From Actinobacteria bacterium UBA5176 (GTDB taxonomy: Bacteria; Actinomycetota; UBA4738), in the NCBI GenBank assembly GCA_002413305.1, contig DHWS01000152.1, forward strand, positions 1-24,237: a stretch of 24,237 nt of DNA, written 5' to 3'. Below are positions 1 to 6,924 of the stretch, piece by piece (the stretch's first letter is position 1; each line of letters opens with the position of its first letter). Position numbers and translations under genes: made by a program. The notes beneath the pieces were generated by a model that worked only from the letters and a program-made list of their open reading frames with translations, was not told where the DNA came from and ran no database searches.

Positions 1-68
1 TCGTTGGGGTGGTGGAGGGGGGCCCAGCTTCGTTCAGGAGGCATGGGACGTGCGCGAGAGCGAGCCGG

Positions 69-293
69 TCAGGCGGCCGGGCGCATGCGAAGCGCCTGGG
101 CCCGGATCCGCTCGACGGCCTCCTTCACCAGGCGGTCGTACTCGGGCTTGTGGCCCCTGACGATGGCGAGCACGGCCTCCACGTGGCCCTTCCGATCGGC
201 CAGGCGGCGGTACTGCGCGCGATGCCTCGCGAGCAGCTTCGTCTCCGCCTCGAGCCGAGCCCGGGCCTCCATTCCCGTTACCATCGTCGCCAT
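69..293 (-). CDS. Small charged protein of unknown function
   Basis: A 74-residue frame that I do not recognise. It is rich in Arg, Ala and Glu. Residues about 8-68 look helical with heptad-like spacing, which suggests a small coiled-coil or helical-bundle protein. It has no signal peptide, membrane segment or cysteine motif. I chose the ATG at 291-293 because AAGGGG lies about 6 bases upstream on the minus strand. The same frame stays open to 443, but that extension is basic, proline-rich and lacks a ribosome binding site. It stands alone, converging with nothing and followed by the window edge, so context gives no clue to its role. It could be a chance frame in GC-rich DNA, but the charge pattern and the binding site favour a real gene. 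Confidence 0.5.
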   Translation of the reverse strand: MATMVTGMEARARLEAETKLLARHRAQYRRLADRKGHVEAVLAIVRGHKPEYDRLVKEAVERIRAQALRMRPAA

Positions 294-338
294 CCGAGCC
301 CCTTCGACTCCCCGTGTCCGGTACATTCGCCCTCTCCA

Positions 339-358
339 CACCGGCATCCGCGCCGGTG
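339..358. repeat. Perfect inverted repeat (hairpin)
   Basis: CACCGGC and GCCGGTG form a perfect 7-bp stem with a 6-base loop (ATCCGC). It lies just upstream of the minus-strand gene that starts at 293, so it would sit in its leader. No T-run follows on either strand, so it is not a standard intrinsic terminator. Confidence 0.4.
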
Positions 359-466
359 GGATCGAGGGCCTGCACCGCGCCAACTCAGTCATAACGTTTC
401 CCGGTTTCGAGTGATTCCCGACCCGAAGGGTGCATTTTGCCACGGCCGTCTCAGATTCGCGAACCG

Positions 467-514
467 GGATCGGCCGTTTTGCTCTGATCGGTAGCAGACC
501 GTTGTGGCCGATCC
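467..514. repeat. Long-loop inverted repeat after the SDR gene
   Basis: GGATCGGCC (467-475) and GGCCGATCC (506-514) are perfect 9-bp inverted arms separated by 30 bases. They begin immediately after the stop of the minus-strand SDR gene (516-518). They could form a 3' stem that stabilises or ends that transcript. There is no T-run, so this is only a possible terminator or mRNA 3' structure. Confidence 0.4.
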
Positions 515-515
515 G

Positions 516-1286
516 TCACACGAACTTCGGATAGAGGGACATCCCCCCGTCGATGACGAATGTGGCTCCCGTGACGTAGGAGGCCTGGTCGCTGGCCAGC
601 CAGGCCACCGCAGCCGCGATCTCCTCCGGAGCGCCCATCCGCCCCAGTGGGATCTCCTCGATCACCGCGTGGAGCGCCTCCGGATCGTCCAGGACGAACT
701 CGTTGATCGGGGTTCGGATCGCGCCGGGGGCCACGTTGACCAGGCGGATCCCGCTCGGCGCCAGCTCCCTCGCCGCGGTCTGCATCAGGAGCTTCAAGCC
801 TCCCTTGCTGGCGCAGTAGTGAGCGAACCCGGGCCAGGGGATGAACTCGTGGACGCTGGACATGTTCACGATCACCCCGCCCCCGCCCCCGGCCATCACC
901 TTCCCGGCCTCGCGGAGGCAGAGGAACGAACCCGTCAGGTTCGTCCCCAGCACGCGCTCCCAATCACCCAGCGACATCTGGAGCAGGGGAACCTGCTTCT
1001 CGATCCCCGCCTTGTTGACCAGGATGTCAACGCCGCCCAGCTCGGAGACGGCCCGTCCGACCATCCCCACCACATCGGCCTCGGCAGCGACGTCCGCTCG
1101 CCAGGCGATGCCGTTCGCTCCCGCCTTGAGGATCTCGCCGACCACCGCGTCGGCATCCGGTCGCTCCCGCTCGGAGTAGTAGTTGACCAGGACCGCGGCG
1201 CCCTCCTGGGCCAGCCGGACGGCCGTGGCCTTCCCGATCCCACTGGATGCCCCCGTGACGATCGCCTTTCGGCCTTCCAGCAACAT
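516..1286 (-). CDS. Glucose 1-dehydrogenase-like short-chain dehydrogenase
   Basis: A 256-residue classical SDR oxidoreductase, full length for the family and predicted to be cytosolic and NAD(P)-dependent. Visible features are the Rossmann motif TGASSGIG (11-18), N116, the catalytic Ser in NMSSVHE (about 143), Tyr157 and Lys161 (YCASK), and the PGAIRTPIN loop. The run SSVHEFIPWP and the ending YVTGATFVIDGGMSLYP closely match Bacillus-type glucose 1-dehydrogenases, so a sugar or polyol substrate is likely but not proven. Oddly, the usual NNAG motif reads NKAG (91-94). I chose the ATG at 1286 because GGAAGGAGG precedes it at ideal spacing; the frame continues upstream to 1334 without a binding site. 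It is transcribed divergently from the winged-helix regulator at 1423, a common arrangement for a regulator and its target. Confidence 0.88.
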   Translation of the reverse strand: MLLEGRKAIVTGASSGIGKATAVRLAQEGAAVLVNYYSERERPDADAVVGEILKAGANGIAWRADVAAEADVVGMVGRAVSELGGVDILVNKAGIEKQVPLLQMSLGDWERVLGTNLTGSFLCLREAGKVMAGGGGGVIVNMSSVHEFIPWPGFAHYCASKGGLKLLMQTAARELAPSGIRLVNVAPGAIRTPINEFVLDDPEALHAVIEEIPLGRMGAPEEIAAAVAWLASDQASYVTGATFVIDGGMSLYPKFV

Positions 1287-1308
1287 GCCGCCTCCTTCCG
1301 TCGCCCGC

Positions 1309-1341
1309 CGCGAGGTGCGGCCCGCGCCGAGCATCCTCGCG
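1309..1341. repeat. Inverted repeat in the SDR/regulator intergenic space
   Basis: CGCGAGG (1309-1315) and CCTCGCG (1335-1341) are perfect 7-bp inverted arms 19 bases apart, between the divergent SDR and regulator genes. This could be an operator for the neighbouring winged-helix protein. In DNA this GC-rich it could also be chance. Confidence 0.25.
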
Positions 1342-1388
1342 CACCACGACCTCCTTGGATGTGCGCCCGGTGGGATGGACTCGGCGAC

Positions 1389-1416
1389 TTGCGAACGGAG
1401 AAGCGGCTGTTACCTT
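1389..1416 (+). promoter_or_regulatory. Candidate promoter of a leaderless transcript
   Basis: TTGCGA (1389-1394), a 16-base spacer and TACCTT (1411-1416) form a sigma-70-type promoter. TACCTT fits the actinobacterial TANNNT -10 pattern and ends 6 bases before the ATG at 1423, so transcription would start at or next to the start codon. No Shine-Dalgarno sequence precedes that ATG. Confidence 0.45.
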
Positions 1417-1422
1417 CAGCGC

Positions 1423-1743
1423 ATGCGAGGCGCCAGGCGGTCGGACGGAGGGTGGACGTTCGTCAGCAACCACTTCCTTGTCCTGCTCTGCATCGCCGAG
1501 GATCCCGGCCAGCGCATGGTCGATGTGTCGAGGCGTCTGGGAATCACCGAGCGGGCCGTCCAAGGGATCGTCGCCGACCTGGTCGGGGCGGGATACCTGA
1601 CCCGTACGAAGGTCGGCCGCCGGAACCACTACGAGATCGACAGCTCCATGCCACTGCGCCACCTCGAGACCGAGCATCACCAGCTCGGAGAGCTTCTCGC
1701 CCTACTGAAGCACACCACAGAAGCCCGTCCGCGAACCGCATAG
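1423..1743 (+). CDS. Winged helix-turn-helix transcriptional regulator
   Basis: A 106-residue DNA-binding protein. Residues about 11-75 form a MarR/ArsR-type winged helix: a first helix around WTFVSNHFLVLLCIAEDP, a helix-turn-helix around VSRRLGITERAVQGIVADL, and a wing around YLTRTKVGRRNHYEI. The tail (HLETEHHQLGELLALL) probably dimerises. No ligand-binding domain or metal-binding cysteines are visible, so the signal is unknown. The frame stays open upstream to 1183 over the SDR gene, but the ATG at 1423 is preferred because the homologous region begins there and a -10-like TACCTT sits 6 bases upstream, suggesting a leaderless mRNA. Likely targets are the divergent SDR gene, itself, or the antiporter downstream at 1867, whose promoter carries operator-like half-sites. 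Targets are inference; the fold is clear. Confidence 0.8.
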   Translation: MRGARRSDGGWTFVSNHFLVLLCIAEDPGQRMVDVSRRLGITERAVQGIVADLVGAGYLTRTKVGRRNHYEIDSSMPLRHLETEHHQLGELLALLKHTTEARPRTA

Positions 1744-1751
1744 CGGAGGGG

Positions 1752-1780
1752 TTGCGTTTCCTCGCGTCACGCTGTAGGGT
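1752..1780 (+). promoter_or_regulatory. Candidate promoter of the antiporter gene
   Basis: TTGCGT (1752-1757), exactly 17 bases, then TAGGGT (1775-1780) preceded by TG, giving an extended -10. It lies between the regulator's stop and the antiporter ATG (1867), predicting a start of transcription near 1787 and a leader of about 80 bases. Confidence 0.5.
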
Positions 1781-1783
1781 TCG

Positions 1784-1808
1784 CGAACTCTAGTTCGTGT
1801 ATCCGAAC
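1784..1808. promoter_or_regulatory. Operator-like alternating half-sites over the antiporter transcription start
   Basis: CGAACT (1784-1789) and AGTTCG (1792-1797) form a 6-bp inverted repeat with a 2-base centre, and CGAAC recurs at 1804-1808. The three half-sites alternate in orientation and cover the predicted transcription start, the position expected of a repressor site. The adjacent winged-helix protein is the obvious candidate binder; this is inference. Confidence 0.4.
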
Positions 1809-1866
1809 ACGGGCGTCCCAGTCCTTCACGGCCGGGGAGGCCTGCCGGCAACCAGGAGGGAGCGCG

Positions 1867-3213
1867 ATGCACCCGGCCGTCGGATTTGTCTTCCACCGGT
1901 GGGACCCGATCCAGTTCGTCCTGTTCGACGTAGCTCTCGTCGTCCTCGCGGCGCAGCTGTTCGGACGACTCTTCCAGCGATTCGGCCAGCCACCGGTCAT
2001 CGGGGAGGTGATCGCCGGCATCTCCCTGGGACCGAGCATCCTCGGTCATTACTCACACGCGCTGTTCCCCATCGACGGTCTTCCGTTCCTCAAGCTCCTG
2101 TCGACCCTGGGGGTGGTCAGCTTCATGTTCCTGATCGGGCTCGAACTCCGGCTGGGACACCTTCGGCGGGAGCGCCGGCGGGCGGCCGGAGGGGTGGCCC
2201 TCCTGGGCACGATCGTCCCGTTCGGGCTGGGGCTCTTGATGGCGTTCGCGCTCTACCCCTCGCATCACCAGGCCCGGTTCCTGGCCTTCGCCGTCTTCAT
2301 GGGCGCCGCCATGTCGATCACGGCCTTCCCGGTCCTGGCTCGGATCATGATCGAGAAGCGGATGTACACGAAACCGCTCGGCGTGGTGACCATGGCGTGC
2401 GCCGCCGGCGACGACGTGCTGACATGGGCAACCCTCGCGTTCGTGCTGGCCGTGATGTCCTCAGCAAGCCACCTCGACCTGCCGTACATCATCGGGATGG
2501 CGCTCCTGTTCGCATTCCTTATGATCCGCGTGGTGCGGCCGGCGCTTAACCGGTTCGCGGACCGGCCGCTCGACGCGGTGACGCTCTCGCTGGTGGTGGC
2601 GGGCGTGCTGCTGTGCGCGTTCTCCACGGCCGCGGTGGGCCTGCACGAGATCTTCGGTGCCTTCGTGGCCGGGGCGATCTTCCCGCGCGGAAAGCTGGCC
2701 GACCAGGTACGGGCTCAGATGAGCTCGATGGCCACGATCCTGCTCCCGATGTTCTTCGTGGTCACCGGGCTGAACGTGGACATCGCCGGGGTCGGCCTGG
2801 CAGGGATCTGGCAGTTCGCTCTGATCCTGCTGGTGGCGTGCAGCGGGAAGTTCATCGGCGGGATCCTCGGGGCTCGAGCGAATGGCCTGAAGATGCGAGA
2901 GTCCGTGGCCTTGGGAGTGCTGATGAACACTCGCGGGTTGACCGAGCTGATCGTGCTGAACATCGGCCTCCAGGCCGGGGTCATCGACGCGAAGCTGTTC
3001 AGCCTGCTGGTGCTCATGGCGGTGGTAACCACGGTAGCCACCGGTCCGTTGCTCGACGCAATCAAACCCGACCCGTATCTTGGCGAGCCGCCGAGCCTCG
3101 ACGCCGAGGCGCATGCGGAGGGGATCCTGGCCGCTGAACAGGCCGGGGGCTTCGATGACCCGTCTGCGTCGCAGGTCGAGATCGCCGTTGACACGTCCGG
3201 GCCGGGGCCCTGA
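1867..3213 (+). CDS. CPA2-family cation:proton antiporter
   Basis: A 448-residue inner-membrane transporter of the CPA2 (KefB/NapA-like) family that would exchange Na+ or K+ for H+. About 12-13 hydrophobic segments cover residues 15-400. Family marks are QPPVIGEVIAGISLGP near the N-terminus, FMFLIGLEL, SITAFPVLARIM, the paired aspartates in CAAGDDVLTW (the ion-binding site of electrogenic members), and MNTRGLTELIVLNIG near the C-terminus. The roughly 45-residue hydrophilic tail has no recognisable RCK/TrkA domain, so nucleotide gating is not evident. The ATG is set by AGGAGG 8 bases upstream. The gene follows a promoter with operator-like half-sites and the winged-helix regulator, suggesting regulated expression. 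Whether Na+ or K+ is carried cannot be told from sequence. Confidence 0.9.
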   Translation: MHPAVGFVFHRWDPIQFVLFDVALVVLAAQLFGRLFQRFGQPPVIGEVIAGISLGPSILGHYSHALFPIDGLPFLKLLSTLGVVSFMFLIGLELRLGHLRRERRRAAGGVALLGTIVPFGLGLLMAFALYPSHHQARFLAFAVFMGAAMSITAFPVLARIMIEKRMYTKPLGVVTMACAAGDDVLTWATLAFVLAVMSSASHLDLPYIIGMALLFAFLMIRVVRPALNRFADRPLDAVTLSLVVAGVLLCAFSTAAVGLHEIFGAFVAGAIFPRGKLADQVRAQMSSMATILLPMFFVVTGLNVDIAGVGLAGIWQFALILLVACSGKFIGGILGARANGLKMRESVALGVLMNTRGLTELIVLNIGLQAGVIDAKLFSLLVLMAVVTTVATGPLLDAIKPDPYLGEPPSLDAEAHAEGILAAEQAGGFDDPSASQVEIAVDTSGPGP

Positions 3214-3226
3214 TACCTCGGGCTTC

Positions 3227-3286
3227 ATGCGAACGCGTCGAATCGGAGAGCGGGCCAGCACAACGCGGCACTTCACGTTTCCATAG
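3227..3286 (+). other. Possible 19-codon leader peptide ending in HFTFP
   Basis: A short frame starts with ATG 13 bases after the antiporter stop and ends with the residues RHFTFP and a TAG. It is followed within 5 bases by a strong hairpin and then by the prephenate dehydratase remnant. The enterobacterial pheA leader peptide also ends in FTFP, which makes the arrangement notable. However, only two Phe codons are present, no clear ribosome binding site precedes it, and attenuation of pheA is not established in this kind of organism. Treat it as a hypothesis. Confidence 0.2.
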
Positions 3287-3290
3287 GGCC

Positions 3291-3311
3291 GCGTCCGCGG
3301 CACGCGGACGC
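3291..3311. promoter_or_regulatory. Strong hairpin between antiporter and pheA remnant
   Basis: GCGTCCGCG (3291-3299) and CGCGGACGC (3303-3311) form a perfect 9-bp stem with a 3-base loop. It is followed by a weaker pairing of AGACC (3316 region) with GGTCT, ending in TTTCGTTT (about 3343-3352). The first hairpin could end antiporter transcription; the pair could form an attenuator. The T-rich tract is short, so termination is uncertain. Confidence 0.4.
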
Positions 3312-3364
3312 GCGGAGACCTCCTGGCCACGAGCCGGGGGGTCTTTCGTTTGGAGGGTCGGATC

Positions 3365-3691
3365 ATGGACTGGACGAAGGTCGGATATCAAGGGGAGCCG
3401 GGAGCGTTCTCCGAGGAGGCGGTGCGTCTGCTCTTCCCCGACGCCGCCGCGATCGCCCACCGCGGGCTCCGGACGGTCTTCGACGACGTCGCCTCCGGCG
3501 GGCTGGCGTTCGGCGTGGTCCCCCTCTAGATCCTGGCCTCCCGGATCCAAACGAACCCGTGGAACCTGACACGCTTCGCCGCGATCTCGGCGGACACTTC
3601 TCCCCTCGCCCGGCCGAACCGCACCTCGATCGTGGTCGAGGTCCAGAACGAACCCGGGGCGCTCCTCCGGTGCCTCGAACCGCTCGCCGCG
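3365..3691 (+). pseudogene. pheA: Prephenate dehydratase remnant with internal deletion
   Basis: Prephenate dehydratase converts prephenate to phenylpyruvate in phenylalanine synthesis. The first 54 codons match its N-terminus (VGYQGEPGAFSEEAVRLLFP, then ASGGLAFGVVPL). In the intact enzyme this is followed by ENS and roughly 100 residues of catalytic domain. Here a TAG (3527-3529) follows at once, and in the same frame the sequence jumps to the end of the catalytic domain (NLTRF motif) and the start of the regulatory ACT domain (VVEVQNEPGALLRCLEPLAA). The substrate-binding core, including most of the active site, is gone, and the ACT domain breaks off near 3691. The start has GGAGGG 8 bases upstream. 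A stop at the deletion junction plus two missing parts make this a pseudogene; an intact copy may exist elsewhere. Confidence 0.85.
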
Positions 3692-3791
3692 GCTCGTACG
3701 CGAGGTGGGAGGAGCACCCTGCCGTCGATCCGTGATGAGTCGCCCGCAGGGCAGCACGGTCTGTTACCCATGCGCCGAGATGCGCGGCCCG

Positions 3792-5183
3792 CTAGCGCCG
3801 AACCGCCACCGTCTTCGCGGGACCCGGACCCGCATCCGGCCCGGGCCGGCCGCCGCTCGCGTCGACCCCGGGCACGAGGAGCGCGCCGTCGGCGTCCAAG
3901 ATGCCGCGCGTGGTGTCCAGGTAGATCGCCGCCACCAGGCGGGTGTGCGGGGCGGTTGCCGTGAACCTGGCCGAGACCAGCGTCCACGAATTGACGGCCC
4001 GGAAGCTCGTGCTCCCCGCTTCGGTCGTGCTGCCCAGGCCGAACAGCACGATGGAGCCCACGAAGGGAACCTTCGAGGAGAGATCGGTCCGAACCCAGAC
4101 CGAGAACGTGTAGGTCTGTCCCGGCTCGGTCGGCACGGGCATGCTCTGGCTGATCGCTCCCGGCCGGGATGACGTCCGGATCTGAGCGTAGCGGACGCCT
4201 TCCTTCGGCTTGCCTGCCGGACCGTCATGTACGGCGAAGGTCGTGTTCCCGGCGACCGTCCAGCCGCTCGTGCCCCCCTCGAAGCCGGCATCGAACAGCG
4301 CGCCCGGCCGCGTTGGACCGCCCAGCGACCAGAAGGGCAGCGTGGACAGCGCTTCGTCCGTGTCCACGTTCGGGCAGATCCCGGTCCGGGCGCAGTACCC
4401 GCCGGGCCGGTCGGGACCGAGCCCGCCGACGGTACCCGGTTCGCCGTACTGCCAGGCCACGGTGCGGGACGCGCAGGGAGGTGAGGTGGCCTCGAACAAC
4501 GGCGCCTGCCACTGTGGTCCCCGGCCCGGCTCGTTCTCGCTGGAGAAGAAGTACGCGGCCGCATCGGCCGGGTTGGACGCGACTGCCTCGCAGTAGGCGG
4601 AGGCGAACTGACCGTTCACCGGGTTCCCGTAGAAGGCCGGAAGGTACGAGCTCTCCGCCATGGTGTCGACGTAGCCCTGGACGAACGCCGGATCGATCGC
4701 CGAACTCTCCTCTACGTCCCGGAAGATCGCCACGCCGGCCGGCACGCCGAGCTCGATCGCGCTTGCGACCGCCGCGGCCGCACCGGCCTGCCCCTTCGCA
4801 TAGGTCGTCTGGTCGGCAGTTCAGGAGGCATCGTCGAGGACGAGGATGCGGATGCCGTGGCTGAAGGCGAGGTCCACCTCCGCCTTGGTCATGCCGTAGG
4901 AACCGCCCAGGTAGCGACCGAAGAAGTCGGGGGTTCCGAGCGCACGGGCGATGCTGCCCAGGAACGAAGGTGTGATCGGGTCCGCCGAATCCACTCCCCA
5001 CAGCGTCTCCGCCACGACGGGAGCCACAGCCAAGGAGGTTGCATCCACCGACCGGACCGGGCTCAGCGAGGCGCCGAATGCCATGGCTGCCACCAGGACG
5101 AGGGCAACGGTGGGGTGAGACCGCGCCACGGCCGCGCCGTTCGTTCGACCGTCCCGTTCCTGCTCGGGGCCGACCCCTGCCAT
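3792..5183 (-). pseudogene. Secreted DUF1906 (Rv2525c-like) protein with carbohydrate-binding-like domain, interrupted by TGA
   Basis: One reading frame of 463 codons broken by a single TGA at 4821-4823. Before the stop (120 codons from the ATG at 5183, which has GGGGAGAGG upstream) lie a basic N-terminus, a hydrophobic signal segment (about 22-42) and the start of a DUF1906 glycoside-hydrolase-like domain (WGVDSADPITPSFL, FFGRYLGGS, GMTKAEVDLAFSHGIRIL). The same frame continues after the stop with the rest of that domain (GVAIFRDVEESSAIDP, YLPAFYGNP) and a C-terminal jelly-roll domain like CBM4/9 (about 305-450; FEGGTSGWTVAGN, ISQSMPVPTEPGQTYTFSVW). Rv2525c-like proteins are exported and act at the cell wall; substrate here is unknown. 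Other genes nearby use TGA as a stop, so recoding is unlikely: this is a nonsense mutation or a sequencing error. Translation could also restart downstream. Confidence 0.75.
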
Positions 5184-5461
5184 CGACGTCCTCTCCCCAG
5201 GCCGCGCAGAGCACGGCCGACTGGCCTTCCGGGGGGCGCCACGAACCGATCGGGTTGGTCCGGGGGACATACTCTACCCCGCCACCTTCGTCCCGGCCTC
5301 CGGGAACCTCCCAGCGGGATGCGCGCAGAGACTCCGTTGGACGCGGTTGGCCGGGCGGGAGTCGGAGATAACCATCCAAGCAACCGTCACGACCGCTCGC
5401 GAGGAGACGCCACGTCCCGAGCCACGCTCGTCCCCGAGACCCACACCGCCTCCCGACCCGC

Positions 5462-6151
5462 TTGAAACCCGGACCTGGCCGCCGGCGGCCGGCGGGAGCG
5501 CGACCCACGCCGGCTTCCGTTCGCCGCATCCTCGCCCGCAACCGCGTGCTCGTGGCGACGGCGTTCGGCCTGGTCGCGCTCGCAGCCGCGCTGTTCCTCC
5601 TACCGTGGCAGGCGACCATCCTGAGCGCGTGGTGCGCGACGGCGGCCGTCACGGTCGGTTCGGCCTGGCGGAGCGTTTGGTCGCTGGACGCTGCGGCGAC
5701 CGAACAGGTGGCGAAGACAGAAGACGAGTCGCGGGCGGCGGCCGATCTTGTGGTGCTGACCGCGTGCGTGGTCAGCCTGTTCGGCGTGGGGCTGGGGCTG
5801 GCGAAGGCCTCCGCCGAGCAGGGCCTCGGGCAGGCCGCGATGACGGGCCTCGCCGTCATCACGGTCGTCCTGTCCTGGGCGGTGGTGCATACGATATTCG
5901 TCCTCCGGTACGCCGACCTCTATTACCGGGACGGTGGTGGGATCGACTTCGGTGGAGACGAGCCGCCCGACTACCGGGACTTCGCCTACGTGTCGTTCAC
6001 CATCGGGATGACGTTCCAGGTCTCCGACACGGGCCTCACGTCGAAGGCGATCCGGAGGACGGCGCTTCGACATGCGCTGCTCTCGTACCTGTTCGGCATC
6101 GCCGTGATCGCCATGACCTTCAACGTCGTGGCGAGCCTGCTGAGCCGGTGA
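5462..6151 (+). CDS. DUF1345 membrane protein
   Basis: A 229-residue integral membrane protein with about five hydrophobic segments: two near residues 25-65, then about 95-112, 125-148 and 203-228. The C-terminal stretch YVSFTIGMTFQVSDTGLTSK, followed by RRTALRHALLSYLFGIAVIAMTFNVVASLL, is diagnostic of the DUF1345 family, whose function is unknown. The start is uncertain: TTG at 5462 gives the full family length but has no obvious ribosome binding site; a GTG near residue 29 is the alternative. It lies upstream of, and convergent with, the DUF2231 membrane gene (30 bases between stops). No partner for a function is evident. Confidence 0.8.
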   Translation: MKPGPGRRRPAGARPTPASVRRILARNRVLVATAFGLVALAAALFLLPWQATILSAWCATAAVTVGSAWRSVWSLDAAATEQVAKTEDESRAAADLVVLTACVVSLFGVGLGLAKASAEQGLGQAAMTGLAVITVVLSWAVVHTIFVLRYADLYYRDGGGIDFGGDEPPDYRDFAYVSFTIGMTFQVSDTGLTSKAIRRTALRHALLSYLFGIAVIAMTFNVVASLLSR

Positions 6152-6181
6152 CGATCCCCGTCGCCCGAGAGCAGGGTCGGC

Positions 6182-6796
6182 TCAGGGACCCAGCTTCTTC
6201 CCCGGCAGCTGATCCTTCTCGGTCTCGTCCCATACGGTGGAGCCGTCCAACGGCTCCACGTTGAACTGGTACTCGAAGACCAACGATCCTCCGTAGAGGG
6301 ACCCGTAGAGGACCAGGGCCCCGGCCAGCACCGAGAGGATCATGACGAGCAGGCTCGTGGCGCCGCGGTGGTACTGCGAGAGCCGGACGATGACATCGAC
6401 CACCACGATGAGCGTGACGGTGACCATCACCGTGGCGTGCCAGTTCACCGTCCGCCACACCTGGGTGTGGGCGGCCTTCCCGATCGGCCCGGAGGATCGA
6501 TCGCGTTCGAGGCCCTTCCACCAGTCCCAGAATCCGGTGGTCGCGGTGGCCAGAGAAGCCACGCCGCCGGCGACGATCACGTAGGTCGCCGCGACGAAGG
6601 TGTCCCGCGCCGCTCCCGCGTGCGATCCGCGCGACGCGAAGTAGGAGATGACGTCGAAGACAGCGGCCAGCGCGTAGGTGACGATCGGGAAGTCGGTCAG
6701 CGGCGGATGCGCCGGCTTCCCACTCCAGCCCCGGACACCCATGAACGAGCGGCCCTTGAACGTGACCGCCGGCTTGATCGAGAACCACCGTGCCAT
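6182..6796 (-). CDS. DUF2231 membrane protein
   Basis: A 204-residue membrane protein resembling the DUF2231 family of predicted redox or haem-associated membrane proteins; the biochemical role is not established. The N-terminal HPPLTDFPIVTYALAAVFDVISYF, a helix at about 72-95, the TGFWDWWKG loop, TVNWHATVMVTVTLIVVVDVIVR and a fourth helix near the C-terminus give four membrane spans with conserved His residues in helices 1 and 3. The hydrophilic tail ends in KKLGP. The ATG at 6796 has GAGGAGGGAA upstream; the frame is open a further 14 codons without a site. It is divergent from the pterin cassette beginning at 6925 and so may share a regulatory region with it. Confidence 0.8.
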   Translation of the reverse strand: MARWFSIKPAVTFKGRSFMGVRGWSGKPAHPPLTDFPIVTYALAAVFDVISYFASRGSHAGAARDTFVAATYVIVAGGVASLATATTGFWDWWKGLERDRSSGPIGKAAHTQVWRTVNWHATVMVTVTLIVVVDVIVRLSQYHRGATSLLVMILSVLAGALVLYGSLYGGSLVFEYQFNVEPLDGSTVWDETEKDQLPGKKLGP

Positions 6797-6843
6797 CGTT
6801 CCCTCCTCACCGTCCGTATCTCGGGTACCGCCGGACACCGACC

Positions 6844-6853
6844 ACTAGCTAGT
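6844..6853. repeat. 10-bp palindrome in divergent region
   Basis: ACTAGCTAGT is a perfect palindrome, unusually AT-rich for this DNA, midway between the DUF2231 gene and the pterin cassette. It could be an operator half or core promoter part; no flanking symmetry supports it further. Confidence 0.25.
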
Positions 6854-6924
6854 CTGTTCGGAGGTGGATTGTAGACGCGAGCCCGGACAGAGGGGACCGA
6901 TGGGATGAAGCGAGCCGGTACATC

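Noticed and set aside
504..1793. A 429-codon plus-strand frame over the SDR and regulator
   Set aside because: Antisense shadow of clearly conserved genes; composition is His/Arg/Pro-rich and it has no ribosome binding site.
3214..3364. T-box or other riboswitch in the antiporter/pheA gap
   Set aside because: No T-box AGGGUGGNACCGCG motif or other known conserved core was found, only hairpins.
4821..4823. Genome-wide reassignment of TGA to an amino acid
   Set aside because: TGA is the stop codon of several intact genes here (for example the SDR, PTPS, LUD and EAL frames), so TGA is a normal stop.
4225..5862. A 545-codon minus-strand open frame
   Set aside because: It overlaps the DUF1906 gene in another frame and is Arg/Gly/Pro-rich with no family pattern; GC-rich DNA keeps alternative frames open.
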